Notes: generated by a model not told the origin, from the sequence alone. A stretch of 64,000 bases of DNA from Paracoccus sp. TOH (GCF_030388245.1 NZ_CP098360.1:1820501-1884500), one strand, 5' to 3'; shown: positions 9,434 through 18,212, counted from the stretch's first letter. Numbers and translations are program-made.

Positions 9434-9754
9434 TCTTTATTTATCAATCCATTGTTGATGGACACCCCTTTTGGCCCCGCGGTCGCTTCACGCTTGTCCA
9501 GTTCGAGTGCGGTCCCATTGACGAGTTTTGGATGGCTGCGCATCGTCAGGGCATCCGCCCCATGATCGGCTGCCGGTCACGGTCCGTTTCCGTCCCGCTA
9601 CTAACCTTGGAACATCACCACTCGTCACTCTTCACACCGGAATAGCGCCTGCTTTTCCGAACAGCCCGGGCTTGTCTCTGAAAAGGAGCCAGCCCCCCCT
9701 CTTCCGCGACCGGGCCTCTCCCGGCCGATAGCCCCCGCATGCCCGGAGTATCCC
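9434..9754. other. Gene-free stretch inside the left end
   Basis: I see no convincing gene here. The last third (from about 9722) is a leader that recurs before the AAA gene at 10674-10707 and contains the shared CATGCCCGGAGTA. Confidence 0.5.
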
Positions 9755-9803
9755 ATGGCCAGCATCCCGCTTTTCGAGGCCCGCTTCTTCAATCAGAACG
9801 AGG
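9722..9803 (+). repeat. Duplicated leader plus N-terminal coding segment, copy 1
   Basis: The run CGGCCGA..GCCCCC.CATGCCCGGAGTAT.CCCATG, followed by codons for an xIPxxEARFF start, recurs at 10674-10756. Roughly three quarters of the bases agree over about 80 bp by eye. This points to an old tandem duplication. Confidence 0.65.
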
Positions 9804-9847
9804 GCCGGTTTGATCTCGATCTTGCCGCAGAGGTGCGCAGCCAATGA
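9755..9847 (+). CDS. 30-residue ORF paralogous to the N-terminus of the AAA ATPase
   Basis: The short product starts MASIPLFEARFFNQNEGRFD, which parallels MSTIPFIEARFFDPKEDRIE at the start of the AAA protein encoded at 10708. It ends in TGA that overlaps the ATG of the metallophosphoesterase gene (ATGA). It may be a leader peptide that couples translation of the next gene, or the remnant of a duplicated gene. No function is known. Confidence 0.5.
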   Translation: MASIPLFEARFFNQNEGRFDLDLAAEVRSQ

Positions 9848-10632
9848 ACGTCCTGATAACCGCCGACCTGCATCTGGACCTCTGGGCCCGCGCCGGGCGC
9901 GATCCGTTCTCCGGCATCCTGCCGGTGCTGCGTGACCTCGACGCGCTGATCATCGCCGGCGACCTCGCCAATGATCCGCAGCGGAACTGGCCCTGGGCGC
10001 TGTCCCGGATCGCGCGGCTGGTCTCGCCCGCCCGGATCTGGGTCATTCCCGGCAACCACGACTATTATGGTGCCGCGCTCGACGACGACATTCTGGCCCG
10101 GATCGCAACGGAAGCCGGGGCGCGCCTTGCCCAGAAGCGGGTCCTGACCTTCGGCACCTGCCGCCTGCTGTGCTGCACGCTCTGGACCGACTTCGCGCTG
10201 ACCGGCGATCCGGAGGCGGCCATGGCGCGCGCCGGGATGGGGATGCTGGACTACGCCCAGATCCGTCGGGTGGAGGGCGGGCTCATCCGCCCCGAGGACA
10301 CCGTCAAGATTCACCGCGATCATCTCGGCTGGCTGACGCGGGAGATTGCCAAACCCTGGCAGGGGCAGACCGTCACTGTCACCCATCACGCCCCGAGCGC
10401 GGCGGTCTCCGGTCCGATCTCCAGCATCAGCCCGGCCTTCGCCTCGGATCTTGACGGCTGGATCAAGGCGCACCGGCCTGATTACTGGTTCTTCGGTCAC
10501 ACGCATCGGCCGCTCTCGACCCGCATCCGCGGCGCGCCGGTTGTCAACGTCTCGCTCGGCTATCCCGACGAGGTGCCCGAGGGCGGTGAGGCAGAACTGC
10601 TGCTGCGCGGCCTGATCTTCCCCGGCGCCTGA
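9844..10632 (+). CDS. Metallophosphoesterase (calcineurin-like)
   Basis: This 262-residue protein carries every metal-ligand motif of the calcineurin-like fold: DLH at 8-10, GDL near 40, GNHD near 75, a lone His in THHAP near 180, and GHTH near 220. It should be a two-metal phosphodiesterase or phosphatase. The substrate cannot be read from sequence. No signal peptide is seen, so it is probably cytosolic. It is coupled by 4 bases to the upstream 30-residue ORF and followed by a AAA ATPase and a second metallophosphoesterase of different subtype. Confidence 0.85.
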   Translation: MNVLITADLHLDLWARAGRDPFSGILPVLRDLDALIIAGDLANDPQRNWPWALSRIARLVSPARIWVIPGNHDYYGAALDDDILARIATEAGARLAQKRVLTFGTCRLLCCTLWTDFALTGDPEAAMARAGMGMLDYAQIRRVEGGLIRPEDTVKIHRDHLGWLTREIAKPWQGQTVTVTHHAPSAAVSGPISSISPAFASDLDGWIKAHRPDYWFFGHTHRPLSTRIRGAPVVNVSLGYPDEVPEGGEAELLLRGLIFPGA

Positions 10633-10673
10633 CCGCCATTCCTCCAACCCATCTTTCCCGGCCGGGCATCCCT

Positions 10674-10756
10674 CGGCCGACGGCCCCCTCATGCCCGGAG
10701 TATTCCCATGTCCACCATCCCCTTCATAGAAGCCCGCTTCTTCGACCCGAAAGAGG
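10674..10756 (+). repeat. Duplicated leader plus N-terminal coding segment, copy 2
   Basis: This is the partner of 9722-9803. It contains CATGCCCGGAGTATTCCCATG-type sequence around the AAA gene start and the codons for its EARFF motif. Confidence 0.65.
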
Positions 10757-11817
10757 ACCGCATTGAGCTCGAAACCCGCTTCATGCGGCATTTGCGCAAG
10801 CTTCGCTGCAGGAGGATTCCGCCAGACCTTCCGGCCCCGCCCGACGAGATCGACGCGCCAGGCGAGATCCCGGACACGGATCTGATGGGTATCATCAGGT
10901 TCAGCGATGACGACGAGGCCCGCATCAAGCGTCGGGTCAATCGGATCATCGAGCGCCGCAAGGCGGCCTCGGGCCTCGAACATCTGAAGCGCGATGACCG
11001 AGAGCGGCTGGAGGTGTTGAAGGATGGCGCCCGGCTGGTCCAGATCTCTAGCGAGCACCGTGCAGATGAGATTGCTGCCGGACTTCACGGCGATATGTCC
11101 TGGATGGCCCCGGCCACCGAGGTGGTCTGGCGGGCCATGCGCCGCTCGGTGCGCGAGGGCTGGCCCGGATTGCGGGTGCCGCCCCTTCTGCTCGACGGCC
11201 CACCAGGCATCGGCAAGAGCCATTGGGCCCGGCGCTTGGGCCAGCTGCTGTCCACGACCACCTCGGTGATCGAGGCCACCGGCGAGAACGCCTCGTTTGG
11301 CATCGTCGGCTCGCAGCGAGGCTGGGGTGGTTCCCACCCGGGACGACTGATCGAAACCATTCTGCAAAGCCGCATCGCCAATCCGGTCATGGTGGTCGAC
11401 GAGGTCGAAAAGGCCGGTCGGGCCACATCCACGAACGGGCATGCCTTCGGCCTGGCCGAGGCGCTTCTGCCGCTGCTGGAGCCGCTGACCGCAAGGCGCT
11501 GGAGCTGTCCCTATTACCAGGTGAAGTTCGACATGAGCTGGGTGATCTGGGTGCTGACATCCAACGATTACCGGCTGCTGCCGGAGCCGCTGCTCAGCCG
11601 CTGCCCGCCGATCCGGCTGCGTCATCTCACCCTTGCGGAACTGCAGGCCTTCGTGCGCCGCGAAGGCGCAAAGCGTAACCTGTCCGAGACCTCCATCGAG
11701 GCGATCTGCGAGATCCTCTCCCATCCCTCGCTGCGGCAGCATCGGCCCAGCCTGCGGGTCGCGGCCCGCATGCTGCAACGCGCCGCCGATCTCGAACAGG
11801 GGCCGACGCTCCACTGA
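10708..11817 (+). CDS. AAA+ ATPase (Lon/ClpX-like fold)
   Basis: This 369-residue ATPase has Walker A GPPGIGKS at 164-171, Walker B MVVDEVEKA near 229-237, sensor-1 LTSND near 280 and an arginine-finger candidate in PLLSRC. The VDEVEKA form of Walker B and the following acidic-to-EALLPLLEP segment resemble the ATPase module of Lon and ClpX. The N-terminal 150 residues are specific, charged and helical, and no protease domain is present. It probably remodels a protein partner. It sits between two metallophosphoesterase genes and shares its leader with the small ORF at 9755. Confidence 0.75.
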   Translation: MSTIPFIEARFFDPKEDRIELETRFMRHLRKLRCRRIPPDLPAPPDEIDAPGEIPDTDLMGIIRFSDDDEARIKRRVNRIIERRKAASGLEHLKRDDRERLEVLKDGARLVQISSEHRADEIAAGLHGDMSWMAPATEVVWRAMRRSVREGWPGLRVPPLLLDGPPGIGKSHWARRLGQLLSTTTSVIEATGENASFGIVGSQRGWGGSHPGRLIETILQSRIANPVMVVDEVEKAGRATSTNGHAFGLAEALLPLLEPLTARRWSCPYYQVKFDMSWVIWVLTSNDYRLLPEPLLSRCPPIRLRHLTLAELQAFVRREGAKRNLSETSIEAICEILSHPSLRQHRPSLRVAARMLQRAADLEQGPTLH

Positions 11818-11913
11818 GCCGGCCCATCCATCTTTCCATACTTCCCGGAATCCAACGCGCCTGCGGCAGCGTCGCAGCCGCCCCCTTCATACCATCAAAC
11901 CGGAGAAACCATC

Positions 11914-12381
11914 ATGAAACTTTCACCCATCGACCGCGCCTGGTTCGACAAGGTGCTGCGCGCCATCGCCGCCGCCGAGGCCGGCCCGTCGGATGCGGAC
12001 CTTGCCCAGGCGCCGGTCCTATCGGACTGGAAGGCGGCGATTTCGCCGGACAGGCATATGATGCTTTGGGGCGAAGTGACCGATCACCCCCTCCTCGGCA
12101 ATGCAAGCATCCACACCTCGCAGCTCATCGCCATCGATCCCGAAGCCGGCTGGGCCCGGACAGCGTCGCGCTGGTATCGGCTCGGCCGGTCCATAGATGC
12201 GCTTGCAGCGGAGCTGGCGGAATCCCTGAACGGGAAGAAGGCTGAAGCCATCCGGTTCACCCTTCCCGGATTCACCAACATCAATGATCCGGAACTGCTT
12301 CAGAAGCTCCTGGCCCAATACATCATGCTGGTGCGCGAGATCGACACGGCGGACCGGGCCGCCTCCGGAAGGGAGGGCTGA
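11914..12381 (+). CDS. Conserved hypothetical protein (DUF6634-like)
   Basis: This 155-residue soluble protein has no catalytic motif that I recognise. It resembles small proteins of the DUF6634 type found in Rhodobacteraceae mobile DNA, but that match is from memory and uncertain. The start follows ACCGGAGAAACC. It ends 1 base before the second metallophosphoesterase gene, so the two are surely co-transcribed. Confidence 0.55.
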   Translation: MKLSPIDRAWFDKVLRAIAAAEAGPSDADLAQAPVLSDWKAAISPDRHMMLWGEVTDHPLLGNASIHTSQLIAIDPEAGWARTASRWYRLGRSIDALAAELAESLNGKKAEAIRFTLPGFTNINDPELLQKLLAQYIMLVREIDTADRAASGREG

Positions 12382-12382
12382 T

Positions 12383-13201
12383 ATGCACTGGTTCACCGCC
12401 GATCCGCACTATTCGCACGGCAATATTATCCGCTTCTGCGACCGCCCCTTCCCGGATGTGGCCACGATGAATGCACATCTTCTGGCCGATTGCCGGGCAC
12501 GGGTCCAGCCCGATGACGACCTCTGGATTCTCGGAGATTTCACCGCGGGAGGATCGACCGATGCGCAACGGCGCGAGGTGCGCGGCATCTTCCATGCCTT
12601 ACCGGGCCGGAAACACCTGATCCGGGGCAACCATGATGAAGACTGGGTCTGCGACCTGCCCTGGGACAGCGTGGCGGAAACGGCCGACATCGTCGTGGAC
12701 AAGCGCCGGCTGTTCCTCTGTCATTATCCGATGATCACATGGCCCGGCGCACGACACCAAGGTTTGCAACTTTTCGGCCATGTTCATCAGAATTGGCAAG
12801 GCTCGTGCAACAGCGTCAACACCGGCGTGGACGCCTGGGATTTCCGGCCGGTCACGCTGCAGGACATCGAACGCCGTGCAGCCAGCCTCCCGGTCAATCC
12901 TCTTTGGGATCAGGTCGAACCCGGCCGCGCCTGGCCGACGGTGCTGTGTGCGGGCTGCGGCGCGATCCTGGATCCGGCCCTGGTCTCCGGGCAGGCCGTG
13001 GTGCGCAAGGGGCGGATCGTCGTGGCCGCGACGAACGCGACGATCGTCACCATGGGGGACACGATGCGCACATGGTTGCCGGAAGGCCGGCATGTCTGCC
13101 CGGAATGCATCGGCGGCTATCTTTCCGTCAAGGAAGTCACGCTTCCGGTCGGATTCAGCTTCGATGAGATGCGGAACCGGGCCGTTCCCAAGGGGAAATA
13201 G
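12383..13201 (+). CDS. Metallophosphoesterase with C-terminal zinc-ribbon-like segment
   Basis: The N-terminal 170 residues are a calcineurin-like phosphoesterase: DPH at 7-9, GDF near 52, GNHDE near 82, CHYP near 113 and GHVH near 131. The subtype differs from the first metallophosphoesterase of this cassette and resembles the YfcE/phage-type short enzymes. The C-terminal 100 residues carry CAGCG and CPECI, which could bind zinc. The ATG at 12383 follows GGGAGGG. The upstream in-frame extension overlaps the preceding gene and was rejected. Confidence 0.8.
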   Translation: MHWFTADPHYSHGNIIRFCDRPFPDVATMNAHLLADCRARVQPDDDLWILGDFTAGGSTDAQRREVRGIFHALPGRKHLIRGNHDEDWVCDLPWDSVAETADIVVDKRRLFLCHYPMITWPGARHQGLQLFGHVHQNWQGSCNSVNTGVDAWDFRPVTLQDIERRAASLPVNPLWDQVEPGRAWPTVLCAGCGAILDPALVSGQAVVRKGRIVVAATNATIVTMGDTMRTWLPEGRHVCPECIGGYLSVKEVTLPVGFSFDEMRNRAVPKGK

Positions 13202-13202
13202 A

Positions 13203-13611
13203 ATGCCGTCGGAAAATTTCTCTCACAAAGCCCGCGTGGCGGAGCGCCTCCTGGCCAGCCTCGACCTGATCGATGCATCGCAGGCCTGTGCGCTCTTGCG
13301 CATCGAAACGGACGACCCGGGCGCCACAATGCAGGCCATGGCCCGAGATGATGCCGTCATCGCTCTGGTTCAGAATGGCAAGACTATGTTGCCGCTGTTC
13401 CAGTTCGATACGGGAAATGGCGTTATTTTTGATGTCGTCCGCGACATCCTGAGGCTCAGGCCGGCTCGCATCAGCAATCTGATGCTCTGCTACTGGCTGA
13501 CCCGTGCCCATGTCGATTTCGACGGCGCCCCCGGCGCATGGGTTCGGGAAAGATGACGGGGCGATCCTCGCCGCATTCCGGCGATATATCGAGCCTGAGC
13601 GTCATGGGTAG
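13203..13611 (+). pseudogene. Small ParS/DUF2384-like protein with a frameshift near its end
   Basis: The first frame codes 117 residues and stops at 13556. Its middle (NGKTMLPLFQFD, then a helix and a WLTRAH motif) resembles the C-terminal half of Xre/MbcA/ParS antitoxins. After the run GGGTTCGGG near 13545, the natural tail WFGKDDGAILAAFRRYIEPE lies in another frame and stops at 13611. One extra G explains this. It starts 1 base after the metallophosphoesterase stop. No matching RES-type toxin is seen nearby. It may be a broken gene, a tolerated change or a sequence error. Confidence 0.55.
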
Positions 13612-13890
13612 CCACGGAGACGCTGCCGGTCCTGCACGCGCTCGGCCTGTTCGAATCCGGCAAATGGACCGCAGCTGTCGTCTGTCAGATATTTCTGGCT
13701 CTCCGTCAGATTTCTGACCCAAAAGGCCTACCAGCCGAGGGCGATGTCATCGCCGCGAAGAGCCCATAGCCGCCATTCGCTGATGCGCAGCATTCTAGAT
13801 GTCCTACAGTCGCCACCTCAGTCTATTTTTCTACAAATTTTCTACAAAAATAGGAAAAGCAGGGCCAATCTAACTTCAGGAAGATATAGA
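13612..13890. other. Gap with a possible coding remnant
   Basis: From about 13605 to 13770 the plus strand reads in one frame as a plausible protein end (..LPVLHALGLFESGKWTAA..), without a start codon. It may be the tail of a lost gene. The rest (13771-13890) is AT-rich and holds nothing that I recognise. Confidence 0.35.
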
Positions 13891-15702
13891 TCAAGGCAAT
13901 TCTCGATCGAATATGAAGCTTCTCCCTTTTCGCTTTGGGAGACTCCAGAGGCGATCACTATTCGCGCTGTCATGTAAAGCGGAAAGATATCTGCCGTATG
14001 CTCCTTCTGCGAAGTCAAAGCAGGACTCAAAGGTGTCGTAGCCACTCTTTGTGTTGGATAACTCCATGCAAAACATTAGAACAATATCGAAGAAGTCATG
14101 TGCGTTTTCAACTAAGTATCCCGTAAATTGTGGGGATGTCCCTGAATGAATGATTCGATTTCTAGAACGATATATTCTGTGGATTTGCCAAGTGATCAGC
14201 TTCTGGTGTGTGGTGACCCTATCCTTAAGTTTTTCCTGATCACGCAGAAGGAGGGCTAGAGTATAGATTCTATACCGAAGCAACTCAAAGTCCTTGAATC
14301 GTCCCAGCAGGTCTTCAAGCGCGGCTTCGTTCGCGGGATTTGTCAGAAGGGAGACGAACTTTGAAGTTAGATCTGGCAGGTGCTCAATCTGAGCTTTCTG
14401 TAAAGATCTCGTGAACGATCTTCGATCCCACTTCAAAATGTCGAAAATCGCATTCGACACTATACGGTCTATATATCCAAGCATAATCGGAGGAACGATA
14501 GCCTTAACGACCGCATCAACATTCGACTGGTTTCCTCGAGATGGTGATACGGTTTCTAAGCGGGTCCAGATATTCACCAGTTGAATGTCCGGACTTGCCG
14601 AAGAGAGGCTCATTCCGTGGATGTTAATTATATTTCTGAATTTGTTTCTATCCGACCCAACGTCTAACGTTATTCCTTCATGATATCTTTTGAAATTTAC
14701 AGAGGCCTTCGCCATCCTCATATCGCGAATATAATGCATATGATTTCCGCCAAGATCGAGCGTCTTGCTGACTCCATCACAACAGGCTTGAATCGCAACG
14801 GCCTGATCGCTTGTGGAGAATGTCGATCTATGATTAAATATCTTGAAGAAAGATCCCACATCATCAATCTTCTTCTGGGCAAGACTCGCTGCGGAGTTGT
14901 AATCTGTAGCTCTAACAGAAATCAGGACTACTTGGTTCGCCCTTAGCTCAGCCTTGAGACTGGAGTGCGTCTCCGCTTGCACGCCTTCGTTATCGCCGCC
15001 TTCATCTAACCTCAAGATATCCATCTCTTTGAGGCTATCGGAGCTTATGGATGTTATTTCATCTGACACACCCAATGCGACGCTGTATCTGTGCATGTGT
15101 GGATAAACGACCCTGCAGAAGTCTTTGATTGTCTCAACATCTGAAATCTTTCTTTCCGAGAAAAAGAAGTCTAACACACTAGCGTTTATGTGATCCCTTG
15201 ATACCCCCAACCCTTGGAGGGTCGATGTGAACTCTCTTGCCAATAGGTCTATCTTGCTTTTCTCTTTTCCCTCTCGGGCTAGCAGTATCAATTGATCAAC
15301 AATTTCGGCAATATACTGCTGTCCATCGAGTTCAGAAAGAATAACCTCAAGCCAACGGCGATAGTCGTCTAGCGAAGATGTTTCCACATCCAATTTGCTC
15401 AGCTCTTCAAACCCGACCGCCACACATTGCCTCGCGATCCAATTCCCAGAAAACCTAAAATTAAGTTCGTTTATTATTTGCGAGGCTGATTTTTTAGCAG
15501 ATTTCTGGCGAGCGGCAGGCGCACTCCCAGCATCCTTCACTAGCGAAAGGGCTTCCGAGGCGAGTCCTCTCAATGAAGTGGTCGGAGACTTGTAGCTATC
15601 TAAAGAGTAAGGAAACGTGAGCTCGTCGCAACGTTGGGCAAAAAACAAAAGGCCGCGAGTTTCGTCCTTATTTTCCCAATTTGAAATATTTCTGAATCGC
15701 AA
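13891..15702 (-). CDS. HEPN-domain protein resembling ApeA (predicted anti-phage RNase)
   Basis: This 603-residue protein has a C-terminal HEPN signature, IYRSRNRIIHSG, with the Rx4H pair at R514 and H519. That pair forms the RNase site of HEPN toxins. The long N-terminal part has no motif that I can name. Overall length and layout (big sensor-like N-terminus, HEPN at the end) resemble ApeA, an abortive-infection protein that cleaves RNA upon phage sensing. The gene is clearly richer in A+T than its neighbours and uses different codons, so it was acquired separately. It stands alone on the minus strand with no obvious antitoxin. Confidence 0.6.
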   Translation of the reverse strand: MRFRNISNWENKDETRGLLFFAQRCDELTFPYSLDSYKSPTTSLRGLASEALSLVKDAGSAPAARQKSAKKSASQIINELNFRFSGNWIARQCVAVGFEELSKLDVETSSLDDYRRWLEVILSELDGQQYIAEIVDQLILLAREGKEKSKIDLLAREFTSTLQGLGVSRDHINASVLDFFFSERKISDVETIKDFCRVVYPHMHRYSVALGVSDEITSISSDSLKEMDILRLDEGGDNEGVQAETHSSLKAELRANQVVLISVRATDYNSAASLAQKKIDDVGSFFKIFNHRSTFSTSDQAVAIQACCDGVSKTLDLGGNHMHYIRDMRMAKASVNFKRYHEGITLDVGSDRNKFRNIINIHGMSLSSASPDIQLVNIWTRLETVSPSRGNQSNVDAVVKAIVPPIMLGYIDRIVSNAIFDILKWDRRSFTRSLQKAQIEHLPDLTSKFVSLLTNPANEAALEDLLGRFKDFELLRYRIYTLALLLRDQEKLKDRVTTHQKLITWQIHRIYRSRNRIIHSGTSPQFTGYLVENAHDFFDIVLMFCMELSNTKSGYDTFESCFDFAEGAYGRYLSALHDSANSDRLWSLPKRKGRSFIFDRELP

Positions 15703-15799
15703 TTTTTTACCGCCCCGATCGCGTGGACACTTCTGGATACATCTCGAGGCCAGTTAAACACAACGTGTTTTGCGGCGCTAGACATATGCGTAGCAAAGA
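15703..15799. other. Short gap beside an IS66 relic
   Basis: This holds the upstream region of the HEPN gene. No insertion-sequence terminal repeat could be identified. Confidence 0.4.
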
Positions 15800-16055
15800 G
15801 CAATCACGCCTGCCGCTTCCGAGATCGCCAGATTGCGCGCCGCGCTCGCGGCCTCGGAGGCCCGTGCGGAGGCCGCCGAGAGCGAGCTGGCGCAGACCCG
15901 GGCGGTGGTCTCGACCTCCGAGGCGATGATCAAGCATCTCCGGCGCGAGCAATACGGCCACAGCTCGGAACGTCGCGCCCGCCTGATCGACCAGATGGAA
16001 TTGCAACTCGAGGAACTCGAGGCCGCGGCCACCGAAGACGAGATCGCTTCATCGG
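15800..16055 (+). pseudogene. IS66-family TnpC transposase, N-terminal fragment
   Basis: The plus strand encodes SEIARLRAALAASEARAEAA followed by HLRREQYGHSSER and LIDQMELQLEELEA, the hallmark N-terminal coiled coil of IS66 TnpC. It has no proper start and breaks off at about 16055, where the sequence passes into the 3' end of the membrane-protein gene on the other strand. It is a relic with no remaining function. Confidence 0.75.
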
Positions 16056-17026
16056 CTGACCGCCTGCGGGTTTGGTGCGCGGAATGCCCAGGTGAAGAAG
16101 GTCTCGTCGGAGACGGATCGAAGAACAGCGGCAACCGCAGCGGTCGCGGCTAGGGCGAAAACGAGCCGCCCTCCAAGAACGGCGCCGATGTCGGCGCCAA
16201 GCGCCACGACGATCAGGGTGTCCTCGATGACGCTATGCGCGAACCCCATGAAAACGCACGAGACAAAGACCTGGCGTGGCGATACCGCACCCGACCGCGC
16301 CTCGCGGATCAACAGGCCTCCGCCATAGGAAATTCCCAGGAACAGACCGACCGCGGTGAAGTGCCCGGCCTCTCCCCGTATGCCGGCAAGCCGCAGCAAG
16401 GGCGCGAGCGCCTTCATTAAAAGTTTCAGAAGCCCCGTGACTCTCAGCACCTCAAGCCCCCAGGACAAGGCCAGGAGGATGACGAGCATGGAGATCATCG
16501 TCTCCAGGAGGCTTGTGAAGAATCCTGTCCATTCGGGTGTGGCGCTCATCGGAATCCAGGTCGGGTTCGCCGGCGACGACAGCCAGCCCGTGGCGGCAAG
16601 CAGGCGATGCAGCAGGAAGGCGTAGAGCACGCCGCCCAGGATGCGCAGAAGCGTTGTCGCGATCATCCCGGGCCCCGCCTTCTGGATGATCTTCTGCTCG
16701 ATCGGCAGGCCATGCGCAAACAGAAGCAGCGCCGAGAAAACCGTGATGTCCGCCACACTCAGCGAACTCGCCGGGACAAGGACGAAGATCAGGGGAACAG
16801 CCCCCCAAATTCCGACCAGCATTCCGCTCAGCCATGCCAGCCCCAATTCCGGCGGCAGCCCGACAAGGCTCATCACCGGCGCGAATGCAGGGGCGATCGC
16901 CTCGATCACACCCATCCGCGACAGCAGTTCCGTCATGATCGTGATCGGAACCATGATCCGGGCAAGAACCCAATAGATTTCAAGCGTTTCCAGCGTCTTG
17001 CGCAAGGCGGCTGTGAGGATGGGCAT
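16049..17026 (-). CDS. Nucleoside-recognition (Gate) domain membrane protein
   Basis: This protein of about 325 residues is almost entirely hydrophobic, with eight or more membrane segments. It contains two similar halves of Gate type: MGVIEAI..APVMSLVGLP near the start and LLRLAGI..GHFTAVGLFLGISYGGGLL near residue 230. Such proteins move nucleosides or small solutes, but the substrate here is unknown. The ATG at 17026 follows AGGAGC; a longer frame to 17347 runs into the divergent regulator and was rejected. The last residues overlap the junction with the IS66 relic, so the natural C-terminus may have been replaced. Confidence 0.7.
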   Translation of the reverse strand: MPILTAALRKTLETLEIYWVLARIMVPITIMTELLSRMGVIEAIAPAFAPVMSLVGLPPELGLAWLSGMLVGIWGAVPLIFVLVPASSLSVADITVFSALLLFAHGLPIEQKIIQKAGPGMIATTLLRILGGVLYAFLLHRLLAATGWLSSPANPTWIPMSATPEWTGFFTSLLETMISMLVILLALSWGLEVLRVTGLLKLLMKALAPLLRLAGIRGEAGHFTAVGLFLGISYGGGLLIREARSGAVSPRQVFVSCVFMGFAHSVIEDTLIVVALGADIGAVLGGRLVFALAATAAVAAVLRSVSDETFFTWAFRAPNPQAVSR

Positions 17027-17135
17027 CAGAGGGCTCCTGTGACATTGCCCTGATCTTCTACCCCGAGCCCTATCGCATATACGGTCAAAGATTGCGCATC
17101 CGTGCAATTTTATTGCATTCCTGGCCTGGGAAGGA

Positions 17136-17597
17136 ATGACACAAATGGACCGGATAGACCGAAAGCTTCTGAACCTTCTGCAGCGTGACGCGTCGAGAAC
17201 GAATGTGGACATGGCCGACGAGGTCGGGCTGTCTCCATCCAGTTGCCTGCGCCGGGTCCGGCGGCTGCGCAAGACGGGCATCATCGACCGCATTGTCGCG
17301 ATCCTGAATCCCGCCAAAACCGGGCGCGTGCTGAAGGCGCTGGTCACGGTCGAACTGAAGCTTCATGGAGAGCAGCACATGCGCCGCTTTCTGGATCTTG
17401 CGATTGCCGAAGAAGCCGTATCGCAGGCCTATGCCGTGACAGGCGAGACCGATGTCGTCCTGATGCTGCGCCTGCGCGACATGGAAGAATTCGACGCGCT
17501 CTGCGACAGGTTGTTCCGCGACAAAACCAACATTGCCCGCTTCTTCACCATGATGGTGATCCGCACCGCGAAAGAGGAAACGGCAATTCGACTTTGA
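17136..17597 (+). CDS. Lrp/AsnC-family transcriptional regulator
   Basis: The 153-residue protein starts with MDRIDRKLLNLLQRD and an AsnC-type helix-turn-helix (residues about 5-60, with LSPSSCLRRVRRL as recognition helix). A RAM ligand-binding domain follows (about 70-145, with YAVTGETDVVL). Lrp proteins sense amino acids or related metabolites. It is divergent from the Gate-domain membrane protein, with about 110 bp between the starts, and so probably controls that gene and itself. Confidence 0.88.
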   Translation: MTQMDRIDRKLLNLLQRDASRTNVDMADEVGLSPSSCLRRVRRLRKTGIIDRIVAILNPAKTGRVLKALVTVELKLHGEQHMRRFLDLAIAEEAVSQAYAVTGETDVVLMLRLRDMEEFDALCDRLFRDKTNIARFFTMMVIRTAKEETAIRL

Positions 17598-17731
17598 CCG
17601 GAGCATTTTCGGCGGCCAAGCCAATGGCAGCTTCGTCCGCATCGCTTCCGCCGCCAGTTTCCATTCCCGCACGCGGCAAGAGTCGCCTTGAGCCCTTTGC
17701 GGACAGTGGGAAGGTTATGTTAACGAGCGCC

Positions 17732-18175
17732 ATGCTTACTTTCAGACCTTCAACAGATCAGGACTTGCCGCGCGTCATGGAGATATGGCGTCGGGCGGTC
17801 GACGCCACTCATCACTTCCTTGCGCCCGTCGACAAGTCGGCCATTGAGGCCGAGCTTATGGAGTTCTTCCCACGGGTGAGCCTGCAACTTGCAGTCGATG
17901 CCGCAGGCACGCCGCAGGGTTTCATGTTTCTGCATGACGGTCATCTGGAGGCACTGTTTATCGACCCGGATCAACATGGAAAGGGGATCGGCAAAGCCTT
18001 CATATCCCTAGCCATCGCGGCCCATCCTGAGCTGACAACCGATGTGAATGAGCAAAATCCAGAGGCGCTCGCGTTCTACGAGCATGTCGGCTTTGTCCGC
18101 ACGGGAAGGTCTCCCCATGATGGGCAGGGAAGGCCTTATCCCCTCATTCATTTGCGGCATCAGCCACGCATGTGA
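17732..18175 (+). CDS. GNAT-family N-acetyltransferase (YjaB-like)
   Basis: This 147-residue acetyltransferase has the acetyl-CoA loop DQHGKGIGKAF near residue 85 and a C-terminal EQNPEALAFYEHVGF motif. Length and sequence resemble YjaB-type GNATs. The substrate is unknown. An alternative ATG at 17717 has a closer GGAAGG site; I prefer 17732 because the product then starts with MLTFRPST, the usual GNAT opening. A hairpin follows 38 bp downstream. Confidence 0.8.
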   Translation: MLTFRPSTDQDLPRVMEIWRRAVDATHHFLAPVDKSAIEAELMEFFPRVSLQLAVDAAGTPQGFMFLHDGHLEALFIDPDQHGKGIGKAFISLAIAAHPELTTDVNEQNPEALAFYEHVGFVRTGRSPHDGQGRPYPLIHLRHQPRM

Positions 18176-18212
18176 GCGGCGGCTCCGTCCCCCACATCAG
18201 CCACGCCTTTCG

